Shown here piece after piece: positions 35,930-43,817 of a DNA stretch of 64,000 nt. Within the stretch, counting starts at the first letter, position 1. Each line of letters begins with the position of its first letter. The notes beneath the pieces were generated by a model. The model was not told the origin of the DNA, ran no database searches, and saw only the letters and a list, made by a program, of their open reading frames with translations. Made by a program: the position numbers and the translations under genes. This DNA is from AG1 sp035559775. GTDB taxonomy: Archaea; Thermoproteota; Thermoprotei_A; Sulfolobales; AG1. The stretch lies in the NCBI GenBank assembly GCA_035559775.1, contig DATMAU010000008.1, positions 1-64,000 of the forward strand, given 5' to 3'.

Positions 35930-36044
35930 TGAAGTTAGGGTTTCATAGCAATTGATGTCGTTTGATACCAACTACTATGCCCTCGGCTTTATCGACATAG
36001 ATCAGTTCGGAGTAACAATACCAATAGCTCCCCTTCATTTAATA
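35930..36044 (+). pseudogene. Possible fragment of a second tnpB (RuvC-I region), frameshifted
   Basis: On the plus strand the frames give GFIAIDVV and then, after one frameshift, FDTNYYALGFIDIDQFG. This resembles the first RuvC segment of TnpB (GYVAVDVNENNVA in the copy at 26821). It is directly abutted at 36045 by a family A right end facing the other way. No other part of a tnpB is recognisable here. This is a pattern judgement on a short stretch. Confidence 0.3.
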
Positions 36045-36145
36045 CCGTTTGTCCCTGGATGTTCATTCCAATCATCTTTTTATTCATGGCCACATCAGGG
36101 GGCTTCAACCTCGCCCACAAGGATCCCAAGATCTCTGCGGGTAGA
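36045..36145 (-). mobile_element. Right-end relic of repeat family A, copy 2
   Basis: The minus strand ends CATCCAGGGACAAACGG at 36045. Inward it matches the 3' end of tnpB at 26868-26970: residues like SLWARLK, then AMNKKMIGMNIQGQTV, can still be read. Similarity stops near 36145. The flank below 36045 (TATTAAATGAA on the minus strand) is unrelated to that of the full element, which confirms the boundary. Confidence 0.7.
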
Positions 36146-36149
36146 TGTG

Positions 36150-36208
36150 GAAGTCCCTGGATATGAGAGAACATCAAGTAATATCAATGAATATCTAGAG
36201 ACAAACGG
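36150..36208 (+). mobile_element. Right-end relic of repeat family A, copy 3, opposite orientation
   Basis: On the plus strand a segment beginning GAAGTCCCTGGATATGAGAG and ending ATATCTAGAGACAAACGG aligns over about 59 bases with the last 58 bases of the deleted copy (ending 42537). The terminal 22 bases agree with the consensus at about 18 positions. With the neighbouring copy it forms a back-to-back pair of right ends. Confidence 0.55.
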
Positions 36209-36304
36209 GTCGGTAGTCAGTAATGGATAACTATAGATAAACTAACCATTTTTACTAGGGGGCTCGAGCTTTCTGCATGTTTTGGTTAAATTTACTGTGA
36301 TGCT

Positions 36305-38008
36305 TTATGAGGGGTTGAGGTTTTTTCTTAACCAGTCGACAAGATCCTCGATCCTTACTCTGATCTGCTCTCTAGTATCTCTGAATCTGATCGTCACCGT
36401 GTTATCCTCTAGTGTCTGCTTGTCAACTGTTATTCCGTAGGGAATGCCTATCTCATCGGCTCTCGCATATCTTCTACCAATGCTACCGCTCTCATCATAT
36501 ATAACATAAAAGCCTGCCTCAGCAAGACCCCTGTAGATCTTCTTAGCGATCCTCACGAGATCCTCCTCCTCTACCAGGGGATAGATGCCTGCAGTTATAG
36601 GTGCTAGTCTTGGGGGTAGTTTGAGTACTACTCTTTCGCCCTCCTCGCTATAGGCCCTATCAAGGACGATATAGAGGAGTCTTTCTGCACCGAAGGAAGG
36701 TTCTATGACGTGGGGGAAGAACTTCTCCCCGTGGACTAGCTCCTCAACCTCCTCTACCCTGAAAACATCCCTGCTGATCCTCAGACCCCTTATCTCTACC
36801 TCGCTTCCAGATAGATCCAGAGTATCTGGGTCTATGCTTGAGAGGGCCTTGAAGATCTCTGGGGCCTTCTCACCATAGATCCTGAGCACTGCTTGCTTAT
36901 CAATTCTCACCCTCCTTCTCTTCACACTAATAGGGCTCTGGTATCTCCTATATACTGTGAGATCTGAGCCGCTATATAGGGAATGCCTGCTAAGATCATA
37001 GTCTGTCCTATTAGCATGCCCTGAAACCTCTATCCAGCCCCACCTCGATACCCTGACAAGCTGATCGAAGACCTGGGATGCATAGTGAGCCCTCTCGTGA
37101 GGAAGCTTCTCTTCGAAATAAGTGTCCGAGGGATCTATACCAAGCCCCTCGATAAATTCCGAGGCAACGGCCATCCAATAAGCATGCCATTCACCGCTAA
37201 CCATTTTTTCCCTCACAAGCTCCTCCACAGTATATTCTGAAGGCTTATCAACCCCTGAGAGCCTATCCCTAGCTGTAAGTATCTTTAGCCTCCTATTCTT
37301 AACCCTGTCTAGAAGAGGGCAGGACGGGTTTCTGGGATCGTAGAAGAACTCGATCTCCATTATAGTGAACTCCCTAAGCCTCACCATACCCTGTCTAGGC
37401 GAGATCTCGTTCCTAGCAACCCTCCCAATCTGGGCTATCCCTAGTGGGAGCCTCTCCCGGAAAGCCTCGAAAACCCTCTTAAACGCTGTAAACATGCCCT
37501 GGGCGGCCTCAGGCCTTATATAGCCCACCGCATCGGCATAGGGCCCTATGGTGGTTTTAAAGAGGAGGTTGAAGAGCCTAACCTCCCCCAAGGGGCCCCC
37601 GCACTGTGGGCATCTTATATTCTTCTCAACAATTATCCTCGATAGATCCTCAGGCCTCATACCCTCTGTCTTCACACCGCTTGCAGCCTCAACCAGATGA
37701 TCAGCCCTGTATTTCCTCCCACACTTTGTACACTCAACTATAGGGTCTGTGAAGCTCTCCACATGCCCTGAGGCTTCGAAAACCCTTGAGGGAGCGATCA
37801 TGGGTGTCTCTATCTCTACAACATACTCCTGGTGTCTTTGGACAAACACTCTCCTCCACTCCTCAACAATATTTCTCTTAAGGAGAGTCCCTAGAGGGCC
37901 TAGATCATATAGTCCCGAAACTCCCCCATAGATTTCGTAGGAGGGCCAGAAGAAGCCTCTCCTCACAGCCAGATCTACTATCCTCTCGTACTTATCCTCC
38001 TCCCCCAT
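36305..38008 (-). CDS. glyS: Glycyl-tRNA synthetase (class II, archaeal dimeric type)
   Basis: A synthetase of 567 residues that attaches glycine to tRNA-Gly. The N-terminal catalytic domain shows motif 1 (GLYDLGPLG, IETPMIAPSRVFEASGH), zinc-binding pairs CTKC near residue 94 and CPQC near 135, motif 2 (RPEAAQGMF and GRVARNEISPRQGMVRLREFT) and motif 3 (VIEPSFGAERLLY). The C-terminal anticodon-binding domain carries APITAGIYPLV and SIGRRYARADEIGIPYGITVD. I start at ATG 38008, because the TATA-like TTAATATTA at 38047-38055 puts transcription start near 38025, downstream of the GTG at 38029. The function is very secure. Confidence 0.95.
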   Translation of the reverse strand: MGEEDKYERIVDLAVRRGFFWPSYEIYGGVSGLYDLGPLGTLLKRNIVEEWRRVFVQRHQEYVVEIETPMIAPSRVFEASGHVESFTDPIVECTKCGRKYRADHLVEAASGVKTEGMRPEDLSRIIVEKNIRCPQCGGPLGEVRLFNLLFKTTIGPYADAVGYIRPEAAQGMFTAFKRVFEAFRERLPLGIAQIGRVARNEISPRQGMVRLREFTIMEIEFFYDPRNPSCPLLDRVKNRRLKILTARDRLSGVDKPSEYTVEELVREKMVSGEWHAYWMAVASEFIEGLGIDPSDTYFEEKLPHERAHYASQVFDQLVRVSRWGWIEVSGHANRTDYDLSRHSLYSGSDLTVYRRYQSPISVKRRRVRIDKQAVLRIYGEKAPEIFKALSSIDPDTLDLSGSEVEIRGLRISRDVFRVEEVEELVHGEKFFPHVIEPSFGAERLLYIVLDRAYSEEGERVVLKLPPRLAPITAGIYPLVEEEDLVRIAKKIYRGLAEAGFYVIYDESGSIGRRYARADEIGIPYGITVDKQTLEDNTVTIRFRDTREQIRVRIEDLVDWLRKNLNPS

Positions 38009-38048
38009 CCTCTCCAGCCTTTCACACACTATCTAGCAGAAGAGGTTA

Positions 38049-38204
38049 ATATTAGATGAAAGGAGTAGGGATCAGCTTGACGAGAGGCTAACCGATCTCA
38101 ACGCCTTTGAGATAAAGCAGATCCTATTCCATTCTATATGTGTAGCTGATCTACAAGAGGATCTGGCTGCTCCTATTAAATCGACGGGGAGGATGTGTGG
38201 ATAA
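38049..38204 (+). other. Protein-like open frame without a start codon
   Basis: Between the divergent glyS promoter and the DUF996-like gene, the plus strand has a 51-codon open frame that reads like genuine protein (DERSRDQLDERLTDLNAF, then ICVADLQEDLAAPIK). It has no ATG, GTG or TTG near its beginning. It may be a relic of a lost gene. No family is recognised. Confidence 0.2.
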
Positions 38205-38238
38205 TCCTGGCCCTGGATCCAGGTGGCTAGGGCGGTTC

Positions 38239-38883
38239 TTAGGTAGGGTTTGAACTAGGGGTTTCTGGCTTCTTGAAAGATCCTGGTAGTGAGAAGAATG
38301 CTACCGCCTGTAATATGATGGCAACAAGGATTATCACAAAACCTACCAGTATTATCGTCAGGATCGAGCCCACAAGGTATAGAAGCCCCGCGGTTGAGAA
38401 TAGCCCAACCCCTGTTTGAAGTGCTGCTGATTTGTAGGATTTATATAGAAAGTAAGAGGATGCTATTAAGAAAACCCAGAGCGCTATTAGGGCTATTATG
38501 ATTGATGCTAACAGGCCAAGAAAGCCTGGAGGGATTGTTGTCTGTGTCTGTAAAATACCTGGTATTGAAGTCCCTGTTATGGTTATAGGCCCCTGAGATC
38601 TTATGACAGTCGAGAAAACACCGAAAAAAGCTGATAATATTACGAGAGCTGTGATCACAACGGCTACAACGCCTAGAATAACTGCTATTAGGGCGTTTCT
38701 AAATATAGACTCGTCTTTAGCCACATCAGAGAGCTTTCTAAGAGCTATGAGTAAGAATACGAGGCCGATTATCCCTAGGATCCCTCCTACAGTGGGTATT
38801 ATTGTGAGTAGCATTAGGATCGAGCCTACACCGCCAAAAGCCCTGACCGAGCCTATCTCAGCCTCATGGCTAGTAGTGTTCAA
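38239..38883 (-). CDS. DUF996-like integral membrane protein
   Basis: A 214-residue protein with five or six membrane segments. The N-terminal part (FGGVGSILMLLTIIPTVGG, then GLVFLLIALRKLSDVAKDE) matches the DUF996 family of archaeal membrane proteins, whose function is unknown. A Thr/Pro-rich external loop (TITGTSIPGILQTQTTIPPG) lies near residue 105. The TTG start at 38883 follows an AT-rich TATA element at 38901-38910, so the message is probably leaderless. It stands next to a small zinc-ribbon gene in the same direction, 63 bases away. Confidence 0.7.
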   Translation of the reverse strand: MNTTSHEAEIGSVRAFGGVGSILMLLTIIPTVGGILGIIGLVFLLIALRKLSDVAKDESIFRNALIAVILGVVAVVITALVILSAFFGVFSTVIRSQGPITITGTSIPGILQTQTTIPPGFLGLLASIIIALIALWVFLIASSYFLYKSYKSAALQTGVGLFSTAGLLYLVGSILTIILVGFVIILVAIILQAVAFFSLPGSFKKPETPSSNPT

Positions 38884-38946
38884 CTATAACCCTACATTGT
38901 ATTTATTTAAAAAAATATAAATAGCAAGATTGATATGGAATCCTAC

Positions 38947-39240
38947 TTAGTCAACAGCCCCGCTGCAGCAGCAGTAGCCGAGCTCGTTGATCTCGCATCC
39001 ACATATGGAACACACTTCAGGGCCGTAGAGAACATGCCACGGTAATCTATGGAATAACCTGTAATGGATCTCGTTATCCCTAATGAAGAATCTATATTCT
39101 GGAGAGGATATGATCCTTAGAATCTCTCCGACGTGATAAACCACCTCAGGATCCCCCTCACTAGCAGCTATTTCCTCAAGATCTGTTTCTGTAAGGCCTA
39201 ACAATCCCCCCTTGAGGGCAGCCAGCTTTCTCACCAACAT
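38947..39240 (-). CDS. Small protein with C-terminal cysteine-rich ribbon
   Basis: A 97-residue protein I do not recognise. The N-terminal 70 residues look soluble and mixed alpha/beta (TETDLEEIAASEGDPEVVYH). The C-terminus carries CSICGCEINELGYCCCSG, six cysteines in 18 residues, which suggests a bound zinc ion or iron-sulfur cluster. The start is ATG at 39240. It is probably expressed together with the downstream DUF996-like gene. The composition and a clean stop support a real gene; the function is unknown. Confidence 0.55.
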   Translation of the reverse strand: MLVRKLAALKGGLLGLTETDLEEIAASEGDPEVVYHVGEILRIISSPEYRFFIRDNEIHYRLFHRLPWHVLYGPEVCSICGCEINELGYCCCSGAVD

Positions 39241-39542
39241 AGCAGCCCTAGAAACCTTAGAGCATCTGACATGATAATTAAGCCCTATTATATAGTGAGT
39301 GAATTCATCAATATATCCCAGCCTCCAAATATTATATTCAGTATCGACCTAATATCAGTGCGTTACATCCCGTCAAGAGCGGGTTAAAGGCTCCCATAAC
39401 ACCTGGATAGAGATACCAATCAATAATAACACTAGCCGGGCAGGGTTATCAATGTGATTAGACTAGATAGTAAAACACGGGTGGTAACTGTTAACAAGAG
39501 AGATCCTGAATCGTTTAGAGATTCTTTCGCGCTTGTAAGAGA
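39241..39542. other. Intergenic stretch with a short hairpin
   Basis: No gene is supported. A frame from GTG 39454 runs into the antisense of the sugar dehydrogenase and is judged spurious. The sequence CCCGTCAAGAGCGGG (near 39369-39383) can form a 4-bp GC hairpin, similar to stems in IS200/IS605 ends, but nothing else supports an element. Confidence 0.25.
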
Positions 39543-40703
39543 TCATCTTGGTGTTAATCTCACGATTCTATCATCTTCTGCCGAGGGAAGACCCCTCCCA
39601 TCCCTATTGCTTGTGGAGATGAGTATAGATCCGTCATCGTCTATCACCACATCTCTCAATCTGCCAAAAACACCTATAAAGAGCTCTTCGGCAACATATG
39701 CTCTCTTCGTATCGAGGAACCTGATCCTGAGGAGCCTTTCGCCTCTCAGGCATGTGACTAGAAGATCGTCCTGAAACTGTTTGAAAAGATCACCTTTTAT
39801 GAAGGAAACACCCGAAGGAGCCCAAGTAGCTGTCCCGCTCTCAACAACGGGGTCTATGAACCTGTTATCACCACCGACTCCAGCATGGTAGGGCCACCCG
39901 TAATTCCCGCCAGGTATTATAACGTTTATCTCATCATGTGCCACAGAGCCGTGTTCTGAGGCTACCATGAATCCCTGTGATGGGTGCCAATCAATACCTT
40001 GCGGGTTCCTATGACCATAGCTATATATTGGTGATGGGTAGAATGGATTGTCCTTTGGTACGCTTCCATCATCCTCGACCCTCAAGATCTTTCCTGCAAG
40101 GCTGTCAAGCCTCTGGGCTAGAGATCCTGTTGATGCGTCACCGGTAGTTATATATAGCTTCTGATCCGGGCCAAACCTGATCCTACCACCATCATGTATA
40201 TAGCTACCCGGTATCCTATCAAGTATTGTCTGAATCGATAGGGCCCTCCACGTGTTAGTATCAACCCTGATCCTCACAACCCTATTATATATATTCCCAG
40301 AATCCTGGTAACTCATATAGGCATACACACAAGGTTTTGAAGGAAACTCGGGATGGATAGCGAGTCCCAACAAACCCGCCTCCCCCACAGATGCAACCTC
40401 CATCGACACCACCTCCTTCACAGTATTCCCCACTATTACAGAGATCCTCCCAACCCTCTCACTCACAAAATAAACACCACTCCCTACAGGCACTATAGAC
40501 CATGGTACTTGAAGATTCGATACCAATACCCTAGCCTCAGCCAGGTTAGCAAGAGTAGATTCAGAACCCCTCCCAGAAGAGATACTTGCAGTATTTGGCG
40601 ACGGTTGTCCAGATTGTTGCGTTAATATTCTATAGACTATGAATAAACCCCCTAGGGTCACGAGACCTCCCGCAGCTATTTTTATAAAATCCCTTCTGCG
40701 CAT
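39543..40703 (-). CDS. PQQ-dependent-type aldose sugar dehydrogenase, Tat-exported
   Basis: A 386-residue soluble glucose-dehydrogenase-like beta-propeller. The N-terminus MRRRDFIKIAAGGLVTLGG is a clear twin-arginine signal, so the folded enzyme is exported or anchored outside the membrane. Propeller motifs include VPWSIVPVG, GEAGLLGLAIHPEF (His of the active site region), GGRIRFGPDQKLYITTGD, YSYGHRNPQGIDWHP and GGNYGWP, all conserved in Asd-type PQQ enzymes. It oxidises sugars at the cell surface and passes electrons to the respiratory chain. ATG 40703 follows a TATA box at 40726-40736. No PQQ synthesis genes are in the window. Confidence 0.88.
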   Translation of the reverse strand: MRRRDFIKIAAGGLVTLGGLFIVYRILTQQSGQPSPNTASISSGRGSESTLANLAEARVLVSNLQVPWSIVPVGSGVYFVSERVGRISVIVGNTVKEVVSMEVASVGEAGLLGLAIHPEFPSKPCVYAYMSYQDSGNIYNRVVRIRVDTNTWRALSIQTILDRIPGSYIHDGGRIRFGPDQKLYITTGDASTGSLAQRLDSLAGKILRVEDDGSVPKDNPFYPSPIYSYGHRNPQGIDWHPSQGFMVASEHGSVAHDEINVIIPGGNYGWPYHAGVGGDNRFIDPVVESGTATWAPSGVSFIKGDLFKQFQDDLLVTCLRGERLLRIRFLDTKRAYVAEELFIGVFGRLRDVVIDDDGSILISTSNRDGRGLPSAEDDRIVRLTPR

Positions 40704-40725
40704 CCTATAATACTACTTATCAGAG

Positions 40726-40736
40726 TATAAATAAAC
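40726..40736 (-). promoter_or_regulatory. TATA box for the sugar dehydrogenase gene
   Basis: The minus strand reads TTTATTTATAC, centred 28 bp upstream of ATG 40703. It lies between this gene and repeat family B copy 1. Confidence 0.5.
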
Positions 40737-40746
40737 CATGGTCAGA

Positions 40747-41090
40747 GGTTCGGGCTTCATTGAGATTGATATTGCTTGGTATCAACTGCTCTTCCCCTTG
40801 GCTTCATATGCCTCAGGGCTCCTTTCATTGGATCCCATATCATTGGCCTCCACCCGTTCGGGGTGATCTCTACCCACAGCTCCCCTTCATAGATTTTCTC
40901 GGGTTCATAGCTGTGGGGAACCCCCCACATCATGGATCTCTTTACCTCTACCTCGCCTCTCGAATCTCTATCCCTACCCTCATCGCTGGGCGGGTATCCC
41001 ATAAAAATATAGAGCCTATATAGTGTTCCATGGAGACGAATTTAATATTATTAGCTCTTATAAACCATAATGAAACTAGGAACAGCAGAC
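40747..41090 (-). repeat. Repeat family B, copy 1 (intact reading frame)
   Basis: On the minus strand the repeat ends TCAATGAAGCCCGAACC at 40747. It contains the ORF 41002-40757 and an upstream AT-rich segment (TATATAGG near 41015-41025, AATATTAAATTCG near 41040). The ORF part aligns with copy 2 (50101-50340), copy 3 (46085-46266) and copy 4 (57415-57634). The upstream segment containing ATAAACCATAATGAAAC (41057-41073, plus strand) recurs in copy 2 as AAACCATCATGAAA. Length is therefore at least 340 bases. Confidence 0.65.
40757..41002 (-). CDS. Small repeated protein of family B, 81 residues, unknown function
   Basis: A charged, Trp- and Pro-containing small protein with no recognised family. 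The segment conserved among copies reads YEPEKIYEGELWVEIT, then GWRPMIWDPMKGALRHMKPR. Copies 2, 3 and 4 keep the DNA but have stops or frameshifts, so this is the only apparently intact copy. It could be the cargo protein of a mobile element, the tail of a vanished transposase or an antisense shadow of a structured RNA. The ATG is at 41002. A TATA-like TATATAGG lies only about 18 bp upstream, so the start is not settled. Confidence 0.4.
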   Translation of the reverse strand: MGYPPSDEGRDRDSRGEVEVKRSMMWGVPHSYEPEKIYEGELWVEITPNGWRPMIWDPMKGALRHMKPRGRAVDTKQYQSQ

Positions 41091-41339
41091 GAAGGCTTAG
41101 ACGCTGTGGAGCCACACGGATTCAGCATCACTATCTTAGCAAATTTTGGAACCATTTGCTTAGATGGGTTTTTTCATGGTGATGGCGAAACCAGCAGTTG
41201 TGATGGATCCGAGATAGTAAAGCAGCCACAAACTAACTCTACTAATATGGTATAAGCCTAAACCTTATCGTAGCAATTCAAGATCCGCTGCTTAGCTATG
41301 ATAATATAAAATTCCTAACGATATCGGTATTGGTGAAGC

Positions 41340-41963
41340 ATGGAGAAAAAGAGGATCACTGGTGCTATGCTAAAGGTTCTTGAGATTGTTGCAGGCGAGG
41401 GTGCCACGGCAGCACAGGTTGCTAGGAAGCTTGGGATAAGGGTGAGTGCCGCTAGGAAGCATTTAGAGAAACTAGAACTCTATGGCCTTGTAAGGCATGT
41501 TTTTGTTAGAAAGGGTGTGGGGAGGCCTAGGAAGGTTTATATGGTGACTGAGGAGGGTATAGAGGCTCTCCCAAAGATCTATGACGAGCTGTTAATCGAG
41601 ATCATGGATAGGCTTTCAGCATTAGGGCTTAGGAACAGGATCGAGGATATTGTAGAGAACATGGCTATCGATATAGCCTTAAAGAATAGGTCGGGGGATC
41701 TCAGGGAATCTGTGGAGAAGCTTAACAGCCTTGGCTTCATGAGCGGTATAAAGATAGATGGAGATAGAGTCGAGATTGTGAGCAGAAACTGCCCAGTCCT
41801 CAAAGCAGCTAAAAGACATTTTGATATATTCTGCACAAAGTTCCACACAAAAGCAATATCTATGCTTGCCAACAGCCATAGAGTCGAGCTTGCTGAATGC
41901 ATAGCTAGAGGAGATCTATTCTGCAGACACGTATTACTACTATCGCCTCGAAAAAATAGTTAA
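41340..41963 (+). CDS. Winged-helix regulator with SufR-like iron-sulfur domain
   Basis: A 207-residue transcription factor. Residues 7-75 form a winged helix (GATAAQVARKLGIRVSAARKHLEKLELYGLV, then a wing with GVGRPRKVYMVTEEG). The C-terminal domain has NCPVLKAAKRHFDIFC, then ECIARGDLFCRH, matching the SufR/DeoR-like pattern in which four cysteines hold an Fe-S cluster (NCP, C, ECI, C). Such regulators sense iron-sulfur status, oxidants or NO. The ATG at 41340 has GGTGA six bases upstream. The target genes are unknown; none of the immediate neighbours is an Fe-S assembly gene. Confidence 0.8.
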   Translation: MEKKRITGAMLKVLEIVAGEGATAAQVARKLGIRVSAARKHLEKLELYGLVRHVFVRKGVGRPRKVYMVTEEGIEALPKIYDELLIEIMDRLSALGLRNRIEDIVENMAIDIALKNRSGDLRESVEKLNSLGFMSGIKIDGDRVEIVSRNCPVLKAAKRHFDIFCTKFHTKAISMLANSHRVELAECIARGDLFCRHVLLLSPRKNS

Positions 41964-42199
41964 TAAAGGCTCCCAGACATGATGGTTGCTCGGCCTAAAA
42001 AGGCACGATACCTTAAGCTCTAATAAAGCCTCTGATTCTTATGATCACTCTTAGAGATCTCATGTAGGAGAGCAACCCTCGATACTCATTCCGATTCACA
42101 AGTTGATCGATGACCTCATCGATAACACCAAAGATCGAACTATAATGGATTATAAATACTAAAGCCGTAGCCAACCTTCGGGTCTCATAAGGACTTATA
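41964..42199. other. Intergenic stretch with a protein-like relic on the minus strand
   Basis: No gene is supported. On the minus strand, from about 42141 to a TAA at 42013, an open frame reads IFGVIDEVIDQLVNRNEYRG and continues as basic helix. It has no start codon until late, so it may be a remnant of a small DNA-binding protein. A TATA-like TATTTATAAT is present near 42150 on the same strand. The 8-bp inverted pair GGTTGCTC/GAGCAACC (41984 and 42070) is probably chance. Confidence 0.25.
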
Positions 42200-42537
42200 G
42201 GGCTGTTTTCTTTTTGATATGCATAGTGAGGATTGATAGGCTTTGGAAATTCTTATGGGTATTGGGGCATACCCGAAAGCCGCTCTCCCGCCAACACCTA
42301 AGGGTATTTAAAGCCTTGAAAGATATTATCCCCGGTGTGGGTCTCCCCACACAGGCCTCGGGCGGCGATGGGAGCAGCGCTCCAAGCCACCTGGGGCAAA
42401 GCTAGATGGGAGCCGCGTGCCGTTAGGCTCGACGGCCGCCCATGACCCCACAGGATCAGAGATCCTGCGGGCTGAGGTTGAAGTCCCTAGATGGACCATG
42501 AATAAAATGAGTGGAATGAACATCCAGGGACAAACGG
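42200..42537 (+). mobile_element. Internally deleted copy of repeat family A (338 bp)
   Basis: It starts GGGCTGTTTTCTTTTTGAT and ends CATCCAGGGACAAACGG, the same two ends as the 1.5-kb element at 26868-28365. The tnpB core is missing. What remains of the 3' part translates as GGDGSSAPSHLGQS and then hits a stop; the full copy reads GGDGSSAPSRPGHIIDGS. The right-end region is kept almost intact although it can no longer encode protein. It could have been mobilised in trans by another copy. The first flanking bases after the end are CTAGTATTAGATC. Confidence 0.75.
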
Positions 42538-42702
42538 CTAGTATTAGATCTCTAGTCCTACAAGAACATTACGCCTACTAAGTAGGATAACTAGGAATAG
42601 CTGAACCGTAGTTTTTCACAAAAATCTTTTGATCTCGGTAACACGTCTCTAAGATTAATAAATAATCATATTAAATGCGGAGCAATACCGCAAGACGGCC
42701 GG

Positions 42703-43680
42703 CTATAGCTTGTTTACGGCCGTGAAAGGTGTCTTCTGGTCTGTGGAAATGTAACCCCTAGCCATCCCCTTAGTATTGAATGCCATATATAGATCCGAGT
42801 TCTTGGTAAGCACTATAACACCAGCATGTGCATAGCCCCTGAACCTCGGGAGGTTCTCAAGCTCCTCGAACGAGTATGCTATCGCAGACGATACTGATCC
42901 CATGAACCTAGATGCTAGGGCTATGGATCTGCAGAGAGATAGCGTCATTATAGCCTCCCCTACCCCTGTTGCTGAGCAGGCTATCTCTCGATCCGCGTAG
43001 AAACCCGCCCCAGGGATAGGTGTATCCCCAACTCTGCCAGGGAGTTTTAGCCAGATCCCTCCAGTGCTTGTTGCCGCAGCAAGCCCGCCCTCACCGTCTA
43101 TAGCTACTGCACCGACAGTTCCATGGATCCCTGTTCCCAGTATTCTCTTCACAAAATCCCTATTTGCCCTAACATATGGGGGTATATCTCCACTATCGAT
43201 CCTAGAGATCAGATCCCTATACCTTCTAACCTGCTCCTCCCCAGGTCTGAAAACCTCTAGCCCTAGACCCAGCGTTTTAGCAAATGCCTCAGCCCCATCG
43301 CAACATAGGATCACGTGGGATGTTCTCTCCATCACGGCCCTAGCAAGCCTAACAGGATTCTTAACCTTCACCGCGGCCACAGCGCCAGAAAACATCGTAG
43401 GACCGTACATCACACCAGCATCAAGCTCCCCATATCCAGCCGAGTTGAGAGCGCTACCAGAACCTGCGTTAAAGACCCCCGAGTCTTCAAGCACCGAGAC
43501 AGCCTCGGTAACAGCATCGATAGCAGAACCCCCGCTTACCAATATATTAAACCCAGTCTCTAGAGCTTCCCTCAACCCCTTGCTAACCCTCTTCTCACCC
43601 TCACTATCAAGGCTCCACTCACCAGCCCCACCATGTACAGCTATGCCTGGCTTCCGGAGCACGAACCTCTCGATATACAT
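42703..43680 (-). CDS. Plant-type L-asparaginase / isoaspartyl peptidase (Ntn hydrolase)
   Basis: A 325-residue Ntn hydrolase that cleaves itself to create an N-terminal Thr. The nucleophile is Thr188 in GIHGTVGAVAIDGEGGLAAATSTGG. Other family motifs are IAVHGGAGEW at the N-terminus, VFNAGSGSALN near 75 and PIPGAGFYADREIACSATGVGE near 220. Members hydrolyse asparagine or isoaspartyl peptides, useful for protein damage clearance in hyperthermophiles. I start at ATG 43680 (GGTGATT just upstream) instead of 43740, since the longer N-terminus is hydrophobic and not part of the family. Confidence 0.9.
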   Translation of the reverse strand: MYIERFVLRKPGIAVHGGAGEWSLDSEGEKRVSKGLREALETGFNILVSGGSAIDAVTEAVSVLEDSGVFNAGSGSALNSAGYGELDAGVMYGPTMFSGAVAAVKVKNPVRLARAVMERTSHVILCCDGAEAFAKTLGLGLEVFRPGEEQVRRYRDLISRIDSGDIPPYVRANRDFVKRILGTGIHGTVGAVAIDGEGGLAAATSTGGIWLKLPGRVGDTPIPGAGFYADREIACSATGVGEAIMTLSLCRSIALASRFMGSVSSAIAYSFEELENLPRFRGYAHAGVIVLTKNSDLYMAFNTKGMARGYISTDQKTPFTAVNKL

Positions 43681-43785
43681 GGTAATCACCATATATAACA
43701 AAAAGCAGGGCTTAATAATAGGACAAGCAGTAGCAGCCATAGGCAGGAAACTATCTATAGGGCTAAGAGATCAGCGATAATAAAT

Positions 43786-43794
43786 GCTTAAAAG
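43786..43794 (+). promoter_or_regulatory. TATA box for the 27-residue Lys-rich ORF
   Basis: GCTTAAAAG, centred 27 bp before ATG 43818, gives a predicted transcription start at the first base of the start codon. Confidence 0.5.
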
Positions 43795-43817
43795 ACAACC
43801 CCATAACTATAATAATT

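Noticed and set aside
35952..36230. 92-codon plus-strand ORF beginning MMSFDTNYYALGFIDIDQFG
   Set aside because: It runs through two family A right-end relics on opposite strands, so it is a chance frame across repeat DNA. Only its first third may derive from a tnpB fragment.
39454..39774. 106-codon plus-strand ORF
   Set aside because: Most of it is antisense to the end of the sugar dehydrogenase gene, whose protein is unambiguous.
41070..41255. 61-codon plus-strand ORF beginning MKLGTADEGLDAVEPHGF
   Set aside because: It lies at the edge of repeat family B. A TATA-like TTTAATATT is at a suitable distance, but the corresponding region of copy 2 has no equivalent frame, so coding is not supported.
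41984..42077. Inverted repeat GGTTGCTC/GAGCAACC
   Set aside because: Eight bases separated by about 80 with no supporting structure; likely chance in a 64-kb window.
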